This document shows positions 55,239 through 62,715 of a DNA stretch of 64,000 nucleotides, in pieces. The DNA comes from ZC4RG30 sp039929265 (GTDB taxonomy: Bacteria > Pseudomonadota > Gammaproteobacteria > Steroidobacterales > Steroidobacteraceae), in the NCBI GenBank assembly GCA_039929265.1, contig JBDSRN010000067.1, positions 5,034 through 69,033 on the forward strand, in the 5' to 3' direction. How positions within the stretch are numbered: the stretch's first letter is position 1; each line of letters begins with the position of its first letter. The notes beneath the pieces were generated by a model. The model made no database searches, was not told the DNA's origin, and worked only from the letters and a program-made list of their open reading frames with translations. The position numbers were made by a program, and so were the translations under genes.

Positions 55239-56465
55239 CTAGGCGGCTGAGTAAACCGCGTAGCGGTTTCTGCCAGAAGCCTTCGCTTCGTAGAGCGCAT
55301 GGTCTGCACGGTGATACAGCAGATCGAATCCCCCCTCGGTGGCACGCGCCACTCCCACGCCCACCGTGACTTCGAACGGTGACGAGCTGCCGCGACTTTC
55401 CTCACGCACGGCGCCAAGCAGTTGCGCGGCGATCCGTTCCGCAGCATCGATCTCGCAGTCCGGCAGGAACACGAGAAACTCGTCGCCGCCGAGCCGTGCG
55501 GTCACATCGCCATCGCGCAGGCCGCTGCGCAATACGCCCGCAAGGCGCCGGATCACGGCATCGCCCTCTGCGTGGCCACGCGTATCGTTGATGGTCTTGA
55601 ACAGATCGATGTCGACGAGCAGGCAAGCGTGCGTCCGAGTGTCCGCGTCCGATGTGCTGTTGGAAACGGCGGCGAGGATCGCTGCATTGGCGCCGCGCCG
55701 ATTGAGCAGGCCCGTGAGCGAATCCCGCATCGCTGACTCGTAGTGCAGCAGGAGTTCCGCCTGTTGGTTGGCATGATGGCGCGCGTACACCACGCCCAGC
55801 ACCAGTGACAGCAGCAGCGCACCCGCGATGCTCGCGGCTTCGATGTGACGGAACCGGCTTTCTTCCGCGATTTCATAATCAGTCGTGAAGTCGACTCCCA
55901 CGAACCCCGCGACCTTGCCATTGCTGTCGAGTATCGGTGCATGCCCGGTCATGAAGCTGCCGTAGTCATCCATCTGGAACTGTGGGTTGACGAACGTCCG
56001 ACCCTCGGCAAGCTCGTCCAGCCAGTTGCTCGCGTATTCCTGACGCAAGGTGAATGGCTCGAGATACTGCGAGGGGCGTAACGCGCGTTCGCTTGCAAAG
56101 GCGGAATCCTGGGCGGTATCCAGCACGAAGAACGGCTGACTATCGCGAACGCCCATCGTGTACAGATACTTCGCAGCCGGCCAGGCGCGGTGCAGCTTGA
56201 GCAGCGGCGCTAGCGCCGCTGCGCGCAGCTCAGGAGGCGCGGGCGGCTCCTCCACGAGACGGCGGTGCAGATCGCCATCGATGACGGAGGCTGCGAGGCG
56301 CGACACCTCCCCGACGCGTTCGCGCATTACTTCGAGCCTTGCGCTTCGGGACAAGGTCTGCGGAATGACGACGATGGCCAGCATCACGATGGCTATCAGG
56401 GCCGTGCTGCCCAGAACGATGCGGTAATTCATGCGGACGCGAGCATAACCCGCGAGACGCTTCAT
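55239..56465 (-). CDS. membrane-bound GGDEF diguanylate cyclase
   Basis: The protein is 408 residues. One N-terminal membrane helix (GSTALIAIVMLAIVVIPQTL) is followed by a periplasmic sensor of Cache-like type (residues of roughly 35-190, with GKVAGFVGVDFTTDYEI) and a second membrane helix (AGALLLSLVLGVVYAR). The GGDEF domain is intact: RDSLTGLLNRRGANAAIL, DIDLFKTINDTRGH and RLGGDEFLVF. No RxxD inhibitory site is evident before the GGDEF motif. It should make c-di-GMP in response to a periplasmic cue, opposing the EAL protein elsewhere in the window. Confidence 0.92.
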   Translation of the reverse strand: MKRLAGYARVRMNYRIVLGSTALIAIVMLAIVVIPQTLSRSARLEVMRERVGEVSRLAASVIDGDLHRRLVEEPPAPPELRAAALAPLLKLHRAWPAAKYLYTMGVRDSQPFFVLDTAQDSAFASERALRPSQYLEPFTLRQEYASNWLDELAEGRTFVNPQFQMDDYGSFMTGHAPILDSNGKVAGFVGVDFTTDYEIAEESRFRHIEAASIAGALLLSLVLGVVYARHHANQQAELLLHYESAMRDSLTGLLNRRGANAAILAAVSNSTSDADTRTHACLLVDIDLFKTINDTRGHAEGDAVIRRLAGVLRSGLRDGDVTARLGGDEFLVFLPDCEIDAAERIAAQLLGAVREESRGSSSPFEVTVGVGVARATEGGFDLLYHRADHALYEAKASGRNRYAVYSAA

Positions 56466-56863
56466 GTTGCAGCGGGAATCGCCGCGGTTGCTCGGGACGA
56501 GTGAGGCTTCCGCGACGGAACATCACGCAGATGAGGTTGCGAGCAGCAACGTCGTTGCGTAGCCATTCCATCCATCTGCTCAGGATGGTGTTTGCCATGA
56601 AACAGGATGGAGCGGCGCATCCATCGGACATATGGTCTTTCGGTACAGTAACTGTAATGCCGCACGCAGATTGACTCGCACATCTGATCGAGCAGGCGAG
56701 GCTTGTCCGCCACGATGCATGACACCACAGCTTCGTTTGTCGACTGCTCTCGGCATATACTCAGCAAATAACGGGTCCGCGCAGGGGCAAGCAGCGTTTA
56801 TGACCAGAACCACAAGATACGTCACGTCGTTTGACGGCCTACTTGATAGTTAGAGACGGCGGC
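56466..56863. other. intergenic stretch without a supported gene
   Basis: These 398 bp lie between the divergent cyclase and DUF2283-like genes. Open frames here have no ribosome site or family signature. The stretch holds a 13-bp palindrome (56644-56656) and a TATACT hexamer (near 56757) that could serve the rightward gene, but no full promoter is convincing. Confidence 0.5.
56644..56656. repeat. short palindrome TACAGT-A-ACTGTA
   Basis: Six-base arms TACAGT and ACTGTA flank a single A. It lies about 180 bp upstream of the cyclase start on one side and 208 bp upstream of the DUF2283-like start on the other. It could be a regulator site, but a palindrome of this size can arise by chance. Confidence 0.3.
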
Positions 56864-57205
56864 ATGGAACTGTTTGCGAAAAGCTTCCCGGTGCTTTGTG
56901 ATGCCCTTGTGGCAGCATTGCTCAAGGAAGGGCGGGTTGATCTCGCGAATCAGTTCCCATCCGGTGAGGTCGGTCGAGTGACATTCGACGATTCAATTGG
57001 CGCCAGCTATGTCCATATTGGTCCCGGCGATATGCCTCATGGCGAAACGGTTACCTTGAACGGATTGCTGTCGGCTGATGTAGATGTCGATGCGTCGGGG
57101 AAACTCCAGGGTGTAGAGATTCTTTCAGCGCCGGAGCCGCTGAAAGGCGAGCTTCGGCGCCGTGCTGCCGTCTATCAAATCGTTCGAGCGGACGCGGAAA
57201 GATAA
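56864..57205 (+). CDS. DUF2283-like protein
   Basis: This 113-residue protein has a C-terminal half resembling DUF2283: VTFDDSIGASYVHI, then VDVDASGKLQGVEIL, the usual acid-Gly pattern ending in GIEIL. The N-terminal 45 residues are helical and not recognised. ATG 56864 was taken as start; a TTG at 56831 in frame is possible. Function is unknown. The composition is less GC-rich than in neighbouring operons, in line with an accessory gene. Confidence 0.62.
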   Translation: MELFAKSFPVLCDALVAALLKEGRVDLANQFPSGEVGRVTFDDSIGASYVHIGPGDMPHGETVTLNGLLSADVDVDASGKLQGVEILSAPEPLKGELRRRAAVYQIVRADAER

Positions 57206-57299
57206 CATACAGAACGAAACGTGGAGCCCGCTGATATTCGCCGGCCTGCTGTGCGCGTTCGCCGGTTTCATCTTGTACGCGCGACGCGGTAAACAGTAA
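57162..57299 (+). CDS. possible 45-residue membrane peptide overlapping the DUF2283-like gene
   Basis: The frame from GTG 57162 to TAA 57297-57299 encodes a charged N-terminal half and one strong hydrophobic segment (PLIFAGLLCAFAGFILYA), followed by the basic tail RRGKQ. The first 44 bases overlap the preceding gene in another frame. It may be a real small membrane protein or the remnant C-terminal anchor of a lost gene. There is no clear ribosome site. Confidence 0.3.
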   Translation: MLPSIKSFERTRKDNIQNETWSPLIFAGLLCAFAGFILYARRGKQ

Positions 57300-57486
57300 C
57301 TGCGCCTCGCGCTCTACAGTCGATCCGGCGCATTACCATCGCGGATACGGTAGCCTTACACGGCTGATACGACGGAACATGAACATCTCGCCCGTCTTCG
57401 ATACCATGGTTGCCGAAGGCTCGCTGCTCGATACCGGGAGCCCGACGCGTGCCGCAAGTTTGATCAAGTTTGCTCGAGGGCATCGC

Positions 57487-58008
57487 ATGACCAACCCGAA
57501 ATTTGCAACATGGGCAGTGGCCTGCAGCAGCGCTGCATTGCTGGCGGCGGGGGGTTGCTCGAAGCAACCGATACGAATCGAAGGCTTGAAGCAGGGGCTC
57601 GTGCGTAGCGACAAATCCGGCCAACCCGAGGTCTACGAGCAGACCAGCACGATCAAGCTCTTGCCCAACGGTGAATGTGTCGCGAACACGGTCACGCAGC
57701 AGTGCACGTGGTTCGGTATCGAGTTCGATTACTCCGGCGCAAAAGCGGGTGCATCGCTCGATTGCACGGCGCGATTGAGCGAGCCTTCGCAGGTGGTCAC
57801 TCCTTCCAGGGGCAGCGCGAGACAGGCAACGGCGATTCAGTACAAGATTGCACTCCCAACGGTACACGGGCACGTGCGTCACGCGAGCTATGCCGTGAAC
57901 TCGGCGGATTCCGCGAAGCAGCAGATTGCGGTGTCGTGCACCTACGATGAGAAGCCCGTTTTGTACTATGCGTTCAGTCTTGAACCAGTGAATGCCAACG
58001 GCGCTTAG
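57487..58008 (+). CDS. predicted lipoprotein, unknown function
   Basis: This 173-residue protein has a lipoprotein signal: hydrophobic ACSSAALLAAGGC, with the lipobox Cys near residue 24. The mature part is beta-rich with several cysteines (CVANTVTQQCTW, LDCTARL, VSCTYDEK). ATG 57487 was chosen because the signal starts there; a longer frame from 57379 adds an unrelated leader. I do not recognise the family. Its 3' end overlaps the YkgJ-type gene by 17 bp. Confidence 0.65.
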   Translation: MTNPKFATWAVACSSAALLAAGGCSKQPIRIEGLKQGLVRSDKSGQPEVYEQTSTIKLLPNGECVANTVTQQCTWFGIEFDYSGAKAGASLDCTARLSEPSQVVTPSRGSARQATAIQYKIALPTVHGHVRHASYAVNSADSAKQQIAVSCTYDEKPVLYYAFSLEPVNANGA

Positions 58009-58696
58009 CGTGTTGAGAGATATCCCTGCAGACAATGATGCAGCCGATTCCGAACCGCCCACACACCCCGCGGGAGAGTTCGGCGCGTGGCTCGAGCGCA
58101 TGCTCGATGTTCTGCGCGGAAGCGCTGCGGCAGATGTACCCTGTGGTACCTGCACGGGATGCTGCACATCGTCCTATCACCTGCTGATCCGCCAATCGGA
58201 TCGCGCTGCAGTGGCTGCGCTCGGTGAGCGCTGGTTGCTCGAAGCACCCGGACTGCAGCCGGGTGAGTCACTGCTCGGCTTTCACGCGAACGGACATTGT
58301 CCCGCGCTCGAGCCGACCGGTTGCTCGATTTATGCGCGGCGTCCTGTCACGTGCCGCGACTACGACTGTCGCGTGTTCGCTGCGGCGGACATCGATGCGG
58401 GCGGTGCCGACAAAACCGTGATCAACGCGCGCGTGCGCTCCTGGCGGTTCGAGCACGAGACGGTGCATGCGCTGGAGACTCAGGCGGCGGTTCGTGCCGC
58501 GGCAACTTTCATCCGCAGTCAACGTGAGGCGTTTCCAGGCGGGCGCGCGCCGACGTCACCCACGGGAATCGCCGTGCTCGCGCTGAAAGCGTACGGCGTT
58601 TTTCTCGAGCCGGTCAACGAGCAGCGTTCGTCCGAAGAAATCGCGCGCGCGATGATCGAGGCGAGCCGCCGCTTCGACCTGGTCAGACCGGCGTAG
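57992..58696 (+). CDS. YkgJ family cysteine-cluster protein
   Basis: This 234-residue protein has the Zn/Fe-chelating cluster typical of YkgJ: VPCGTCTGCCTSSY (four Cys), then HCPALEPTGCSIYARRPVTCRDYDCRVF (four more Cys). The family probably binds a metal or an Fe-S cluster, and its role is not established. ATG 57992 overlaps the lipoprotein gene; GTG 58010 just after that stop is an equally good start. The 3' end overlaps the convergent DUF4126 gene by 14 bp. Confidence 0.87.
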   Translation: MPTALSVLRDIPADNDAADSEPPTHPAGEFGAWLERMLDVLRGSAAADVPCGTCTGCCTSSYHLLIRQSDRAAVAALGERWLLEAPGLQPGESLLGFHANGHCPALEPTGCSIYARRPVTCRDYDCRVFAAADIDAGGADKTVINARVRSWRFEHETVHALETQAAVRAAATFIRSQREAFPGGRAPTSPTGIAVLALKAYGVFLEPVNEQRSSEEIARAMIEASRRFDLVRPA

Positions 58697-59255
58697 ATTT
58701 CCTGCGCCGCGCGATGAGGCGCAGAACCACGATGCAGAACAGCACCATCAGCGCCACGGCTATCAACGGCGCGAGCAAGGCCAGCACCGGCACGAACAGC
58801 GCGCCGATCAGTTCGAACGTCGCAAGCACCGGATTGGCGATACCACCTGTCAGCACTGTCGACTTGGCTCGCAGCAGCGATGTGATGCCCTGTGCAATGC
58901 CCGCCGCGCCGCCTCCGGCAATCACGGCGATCGGCCATTTCAAGGGGGGTGGTAGATCCACCATCACCGCGGCCGACAGCGCGACCCCGGCCACCAGTGC
59001 TGCGGGCGCTGCGACGGCATCGAGCAGGTTGTCCACCGCAGGGATGCTGTACGCCAGCACTTCGGCAACGGTTGCAACCGCGAGCATCGTGATTGCCGGC
59101 ACAGTGGCGAGCCACGCGAATCCGGGGCTCACGTCCAGATAGCCGAGCTTCACCGCGATGCCGGTCACGAGCAGCGGGGCGAACACGCGCAGCCCGACGG
59201 ACGCCGCGAGCGCGATCCCGAGTGCGACCGACAATGCTGCTTCAGCACCATTCAT
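58683..59255 (-). CDS. DUF4126 domain-containing membrane protein
   Basis: This 190-residue protein has about five hydrophobic segments and the DUF4126 pattern: VALGIALAASVGLRVFAPLLV, the AYSIPAVDNLLDAVAAPAAL stretch and AGGGAAGIAQGIT. Function is unknown. It is transcribed towards the YkgJ gene with overlapping 3' ends. Confidence 0.85.
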   Translation of the reverse strand: MNGAEAALSVALGIALAASVGLRVFAPLLVTGIAVKLGYLDVSPGFAWLATVPAITMLAVATVAEVLAYSIPAVDNLLDAVAAPAALVAGVALSAAVMVDLPPPLKWPIAVIAGGGAAGIAQGITSLLRAKSTVLTGGIANPVLATFELIGALFVPVLALLAPLIAVALMVLFCIVVLRLIARRRKSTPV

Positions 59256-59282
59256 TGACTACTCCTGTCAGGGTTCGATCAT

Positions 59283-59333
59283 GCGGCGAGCGCGTTGACC
59301 ATTCAATGGCGGCATGCTGTAGTCGCTCGCCGC
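59283..59333. repeat. 10-bp inverted repeat between DUF4126 and a decayed gene
   Basis: GCGGCGAGCG (59283-59292) and CGCTCGCCGC (59324-59333) are exact reverse complements with 31 bases between. There is no T tract. It could form a hairpin in the leader of the DUF4126 transcript or be a binding site. Confidence 0.4.
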
Positions 59334-59362
59334 TGAGCCAACCGGAAAAAACGGGGGAGCCG

Positions 59363-59733
59363 ATGAAGTATGCATCCGTTGTACTGAGTGCCGCGCCTCT
59401 GATTGCGCGGGCAGCGCGAATGCCGCGGAAGTGAAATTCGGTTCGGGCACGTGGCACAGCGTGACGGCTCTCGGCAAGGTCCAGCGCCAGTACGCCGACC
59501 CGGTCAGCCAGCAGGCCGGCTACTTCGGGACGATCGAGGAGGCAGGTGGCAGAGCGATTGTGTCGCTATGCGTGCGCGTCACCCGATCGCAAGGTCACAG
59601 AAGCCGAGCACTACTTCGCCGATGTGGACTCGGGCAGGGCTGGGGAACGGGGATATTCGAACGCAAGCCGGATGCGAAGCGCGGCGATGGTAGTCCGTTG
59701 CGGTGGCTATGGCTCACGGACATCTCGGCCTGA
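59363..59733 (+). pseudogene. frameshifted remnant of an exported NTF2/SnoaL-like protein
   Basis: The ATG at 59363 opens a signal-like MKYASVVLSAAPLIA, but that frame soon stops. The continuing sense (GSANAAEVKFGSGTWHS, then YADPVSQQAGYFGTIEE) is in a neighbouring frame from about 59408. Further on, a better continuation (RKVTEAEHYFADVDSG) is again in another frame near 59590-59640, before the final part GWGTGIFERKP. At least two frameshifts are needed to read it as one protein. The motifs recall SnoaL/NTF2-like proteins, but the family call is tentative. Confidence 0.5.
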
Positions 59734-59746
59734 AAGCAAGTAAGAC

Positions 59747-60142
59747 ATGACCACGCCGCTGCGGCTCCTGGTCTCGCTGATCGTTTCGGCAGCCTTCTGG
59801 GCGCTGATCATCAAGCTGGCGGCGCGTATCTACCGACATACCAATCTGAGCTGGAAGCATGCGCTGCAGTTCGCGCTGCTGCTGTTCGTCGTGGTATTCG
59901 GACTGCAGTTCGGGCTCGCGAGACTGAAAGTCGTCGGCAATCTCTACGTGGGTTTCGCCTCCGGGCTCGTGGTGATCCTGGCAATCGGCGGCTGGTTTCT
60001 GAAGGACCGCGCGTTCACGCAACGTGGCGAGAGGATCGGCCTGCAGCATGCGCTTGCATTGTCGACGCTCTTCTTTCTCATCGTCGCAGCGCTCGGACTC
60101 GCGCTCGCTGGGGTGATGATGATGCTGACTCAGCAGCGCTGA
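59747..60142 (+). CDS. four-helix membrane protein, unknown function
   Basis: This 131-residue protein has four hydrophobic segments (LLVSLIVSAAFWALIIKLAA, ALQFALLLFVVVFGLQFGLA, LYVGFASGLVVILAIGGWF, ALSTLFFLIVAALGLALAG) and short basic loops. I do not recognise a family. It follows the decayed gene by 13 bp. Confidence 0.6.
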   Translation: MTTPLRLLVSLIVSAAFWALIIKLAARIYRHTNLSWKHALQFALLLFVVVFGLQFGLARLKVVGNLYVGFASGLVVILAIGGWFLKDRAFTQRGERIGLQHALALSTLFFLIVAALGLALAGVMMMLTQQR

Positions 60143-60236
60143 CGAGCGCGGGGGTGAACAGAATACGGTGGCACAGCGCGAATCGCGGTTGCGCTCGACC
60201 GAAGCGCATCCGCGGTTTGCGGTACGCTGCGTCCAA

Positions 60237-60866
60237 ATGTTCCTCGATACCGCCGTCGTCATAGACTTCGAAACCACCGGGATGAGTCCGGAGCGGGGCG
60301 ACCGCATCACGGAAGTCGGTCTCGTGCGTCTGGAAGGTGGCTGCGTCACGGGCCGGTATGAGTCGCTCGTGAACTGTGGCGTGCGTGTCCCCACCTTCAT
60401 CACTGCGTATACCGGGATCACACAGCAGATGGTGGATCACGCGCCGCGTGTGCAGCAGGTGATCCAGGAGATGCTCGACTTCATCGGCAATGAGCCGCTG
60501 GTCGCGCACAACGCATGTTTCGACCGCCGCTTTCTCGGGCGCGAGTGTCTGAACGTCGGCGCGCGAGCGCCCCTCGGCCGCTTCCTTTGTTCATTGCGGC
60601 TGGCGCGCCGCGTGTACCCGCAATTCGAGAGCCATGCATTGAGTGCGATTGCCCGTGTGCTGGATATCCAGTATGTCGGTAGCGCGCATCGTGCGATGGC
60701 GGACGCCAATGTCACCGCGCAGGTGTTGCTGGAGCTCGGGCGCGCCCTGAAGATGCAATACGCCGCGCTACACATCGACGTCGCGCTGCTGCGTGAAGTC
60801 ATGGAGATGCCGATCAAGCACGTGCCTGCGCGATTGCAGCGCCGGGTGATGTCTACACCGACGTGA
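60237..60866 (+). CDS. DEDDh 3'-5' exonuclease (DnaQ/epsilon-like)
   Basis: This 209-residue protein has an RNase-T/DnaQ exonuclease core: VIDFETTGMSPERGD (Exo I), VAHNACFDRRFL (Exo II) and the H-x4-D motif SAHRAMADANVTA (Exo III), so all DEDDh residues are present. It may be a stand-alone proofreading-type or RNA/DNA-trimming nuclease; the replicative epsilon subunit is usually longer. ATG 60237 starts the domain; ATG 60168 adds 23 unconserved residues. Confidence 0.88.
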   Translation: MFLDTAVVIDFETTGMSPERGDRITEVGLVRLEGGCVTGRYESLVNCGVRVPTFITAYTGITQQMVDHAPRVQQVIQEMLDFIGNEPLVAHNACFDRRFLGRECLNVGARAPLGRFLCSLRLARRVYPQFESHALSAIARVLDIQYVGSAHRAMADANVTAQVLLELGRALKMQYAALHIDVALLREVMEMPIKHVPARLQRRVMSTPT

Positions 60867-61024
60867 AGGATTCGATCAAGTACGGCCACGGAACACCGGC
60901 ATGCTCCGTGTGAATCCCCGCGATCAACGCAGCGGGGCAAGGCGCGAATCGTCGTTGCTCGAGCCTTTCACACCAGGGGCTGGCGCGAAGCACTCATGGG
61001 TTGCGCGCGAATGAGTCACTCGGT

Positions 61025-61513
61025 TCAAGTTAGCAGCGCATTTGCCACCAGCCCGCCCAGGTACAGACCCACTCCGAATACTGCGTGATTGGCGAGACTC
61101 TGCATCACCGTGATGACGGGCTGTGGCGTCCGACTGGCGGCGATGCCTGCGCCCATGCCCGGCTGCATCACCAGCAAGGGCGCCGCCACCGTGGCAATGC
61201 CGACGCACAGAGCTGGAATGAGCTCAGGCCGAAGGATCCGCGCAGGGCCCGTCACGCCGATCAGCGTCGCTGCGAATGCGATGCCGATGAGATAGTGCGC
61301 GACCCACCCGATCAGCCGTTCACCCGGGGCCGCTCGCGCGGCGGCGATCCGTTCGTGTCGAAACCTGCCGGCCGGCATATGAGCGAGCCAGCGACCCACC
61401 ATCGCATAGTCGGGCGCGGGAACGCCCAGCAAGAACCTGCGCACGATCGCCCATAGATCCGTGGTGGCGGTGGCTCCGATGCCGATGATGAGAATGCACG
61501 GCAGGTACAGCAT
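61025..61513 (-). CDS. DUF2938 domain-containing membrane protein
   Basis: This 162-residue protein has about four membrane segments. The N-terminal pattern is ILIIGIGATATTDLWAIVRR, then PDYAMVGRWLAHMP and a C-terminal QSLANHAVFGVGLYLGG, all typical of DUF2938. Function is unknown. It is divergent from the MerR regulator, with the SoxR-box-like site between them, so it is the likely target of that regulator. ATG 61513 was chosen over 61531. Confidence 0.85.
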   Translation of the reverse strand: MLYLPCILIIGIGATATTDLWAIVRRFLLGVPAPDYAMVGRWLAHMPAGRFRHERIAAARAAPGERLIGWVAHYLIGIAFAATLIGVTGPARILRPELIPALCVGIATVAAPLLVMQPGMGAGIAASRTPQPVITVMQSLANHAVFGVGLYLGGLVANALLT

Positions 61514-61562
61514 GTTCGTCTCCAATTCCATTGCGTTCGGTCGAGGCCGGAGTACAGTGCCA

Positions 61563-61580
61563 CTTCAAGTGCACTTGAGG
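61563..61580. promoter_or_regulatory. MerR-type operator resembling a SoxR box
   Basis: CTTCAAG (61563-61569), TGCA, CTTGAGG (61574-61580) is a near-perfect dyad of 18 bp. It differs from the SoxR box (CCTCAAG-TTAA-CTTGAGG) at one arm base and at two central bases. On the minus strand TTGACC (61584-61579) overlaps it, as in MerR-controlled promoters where the operator fills a long spacer. Confidence 0.65.
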
Positions 61581-61587
61581 TCAAGAC

Positions 61588-62007
61588 GTGGGTGATCTCG
61601 ACATCGCCGAAGTGGCGCAGCGATCCGGGGTTCCCGCTTCGGCGCTGCGCTTTTACGAAGAAAGGGGCTTGATCGCGTCTGTCGGCCGGCGCGGCCTGCG
61701 ACGGCTGTTCGACCCGAACGTGCTCGAGAAACTGGCGCTCATTGCACTCGGGAGATCAGCGGGATTCACCCTGAGCGAGATTGCGCGCATGTTCGCACTT
61801 GATGGCAAGCTGCGGATCAACCGGCACGCACTCACTGCCAAAGCCGATGAACTCGGTGGCAGGATTCGCAGGATGGCCACGGTTCGCGACGGTCTGCGCC
61901 ACGCCGCGGTATGCCCTGCACGCGATCACCTGCAATGCCCTACCTTTCGTCGACTCATGGGAATATCAGCGGGGAACTTCAAGGCAAGGAGAAAGTCATG
62001 GACGTGA
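61588..62007 (+). CDS. MerR-family transcriptional regulator
   Basis: The protein is 139 residues. The MerR helix-turn-helix and wing are clear (DIAEVAQRSGVPASALRFYEERGLI, GLRRLFDPNVLEKLALI), followed by the dimer helix (NRHALTAKADELGGRIRRM). The effector region has only two cysteines in CPARDHLQC, unlike the four that hold the SoxR 2Fe-2S cluster, so the cue is unknown. The start is GTG 61588. It is divergent from the DUF2938 gene, with the operator between them. Its last 10 bases overlap the Cys-rich peptide gene. Confidence 0.9.
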   Translation: MGDLDIAEVAQRSGVPASALRFYEERGLIASVGRRGLRRLFDPNVLEKLALIALGRSAGFTLSEIARMFALDGKLRINRHALTAKADELGGRIRRMATVRDGLRHAAVCPARDHLQCPTFRRLMGISAGNFKARRKSWT

Positions 62008-62132
62008 GCCAAGCGGCCGCATTGCGTCAAGACCCGTACTGCGAGATCGTAGTGGGGAAAGGAGGGTCGCCATGCTGCTGCAACTCGACAAACTGCCCAT
62101 TCGACATGTGCCCGACTAGATGCTCTGAATGA
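61998..62132 (+). CDS. 44-residue cysteine-rich peptide
   Basis: ATG 61998 follows an excellent ribosome site, AAGGAG, 6 bases upstream. The peptide ends GGSPCCCNSTNCPFDMCPTRC then SE, and holds seven cysteines: one at residue 15 and six clustered in the last 20 residues. A GKGGS motif precedes the cluster, recalling double-glycine leader junctions of secreted peptides. No membrane segment is present. The gene overlaps both neighbours (merR end, and ATGA with the next). A metal-binding (metallothionein-like) peptide and a precursor of a modified or disulfide-rich peptide are both possible. No modifying enzyme or transporter lies within the window nearby. Confidence 0.6.
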   Translation: MDVSQAAALRQDPYCEIVVGKGGSPCCCNSTNCPFDMCPTRCSE

Positions 62133-62383
62133 GCGAGATAGCCACGATTTACATTGCACTCGTCGGACTGAACGACCAGTGGATACCCGTTCAGGCGATT
62201 ACCCGCGCCGATGGCACGTTTGAAATCATTTCGCGCACCGAGGATCCTGAAGACGCGAACTGGCAGTTTCCGAGCGGCAGCATCGTCAAGTGCGAAGAGC
62301 GTCAGCTTGTCGACGGGGTGCGACGGGTTGCGGTTTCAAGCCTGCCGCCTCGCTCGTTGAAGCTGGTATGGCCGGCAAAGTAG
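62129..62383 (+). CDS. 84-residue hypothetical protein coupled to the Cys-rich peptide
   Basis: The ATG at 62129 forms an ATGA overlap with the peptide gene's stop. The protein is soluble, with a short beta-barrel-like pattern (VGLNDQWIPVQAI, GTFEIISRTEDPEDANWQF, GSIVKCEERQLVDGV). I do not recognise the family. Tight coupling suggests it acts together with the peptide or is controlled with it. The 3' end overlaps the next gene by 16 bp. Confidence 0.6.
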   Translation: MSEIATIYIALVGLNDQWIPVQAITRADGTFEIISRTEDPEDANWQFPSGSIVKCEERQLVDGVRRVAVSSLPPRSLKLVWPAK

Positions 62384-62715
62384 CGGCGCAGCTTGCGTGT
62401 GCGCTACTCGTGCTGATGACGGGTATCACCGAAGCTGCCTGCCCGCCGTCAAGGCCTGGCGTCTCCGATGCGGTGGCGGATGCCAAAGCGGCAGTCAAAG
62501 TTGCGCAGAGTGCGTGGGCAGTCGTTCATGTGGAGACAGGCACGGCTGGCAGCAACCGCTTTGCGCCGCAGGTCGTTGCCTTGCATCAGCCGTACAACGC
62601 GCTTCTGGTGAACGGCGTGTGGATCGTTTCCAGCACTCGGGCTGGCTCGAGGACCGGCTCGCCGCTGGCTGAAGTGTGTAAATCCGACGGATCGGTGAAT
62701 GTCAGTGTCGAATGA
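62368..62715 (+). CDS. exported NTF2-fold immunity-like domain protein
   Basis: The protein is 115 residues. A signal peptide (LACALLVLMTGITEAA) precedes a small domain with SDAVADAKAAVKVA, then LHQPYNALLVNGVWIVSST and AEVCKSDGSVNV. This order resembles the NTF2-fold immunity-type domain (Pro-Phe/Tyr then Trp-Ile-Val, then Lys-x-Asp-Gly). Other members are linked to polymorphic toxins, but no toxin gene is visible here. ATG 62368 starts the signal; the longer frame from 62290 was rejected. Confidence 0.6.
   Translation: MAGKVAAQLACALLVLMTGITEAACPPSRPGVSDAVADAKAAVKVAQSAWAVVHVETGTAGSNRFAPQVVALHQPYNALLVNGVWIVSSTRAGSRTGSPLAEVCKSDGSVNVSVE

Noticed and set aside
56580..56825. Minus-strand 81-codon frame between the cyclase and DUF2283-like genes
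   Set aside because: Mixed composition, no recognisable domain, no ribosome site.
59242..59477. Minus-strand frames across the inverted repeat and the decayed gene
   Set aside because: They are shadows of the plus-strand remnant and of the repeat, with no family features.
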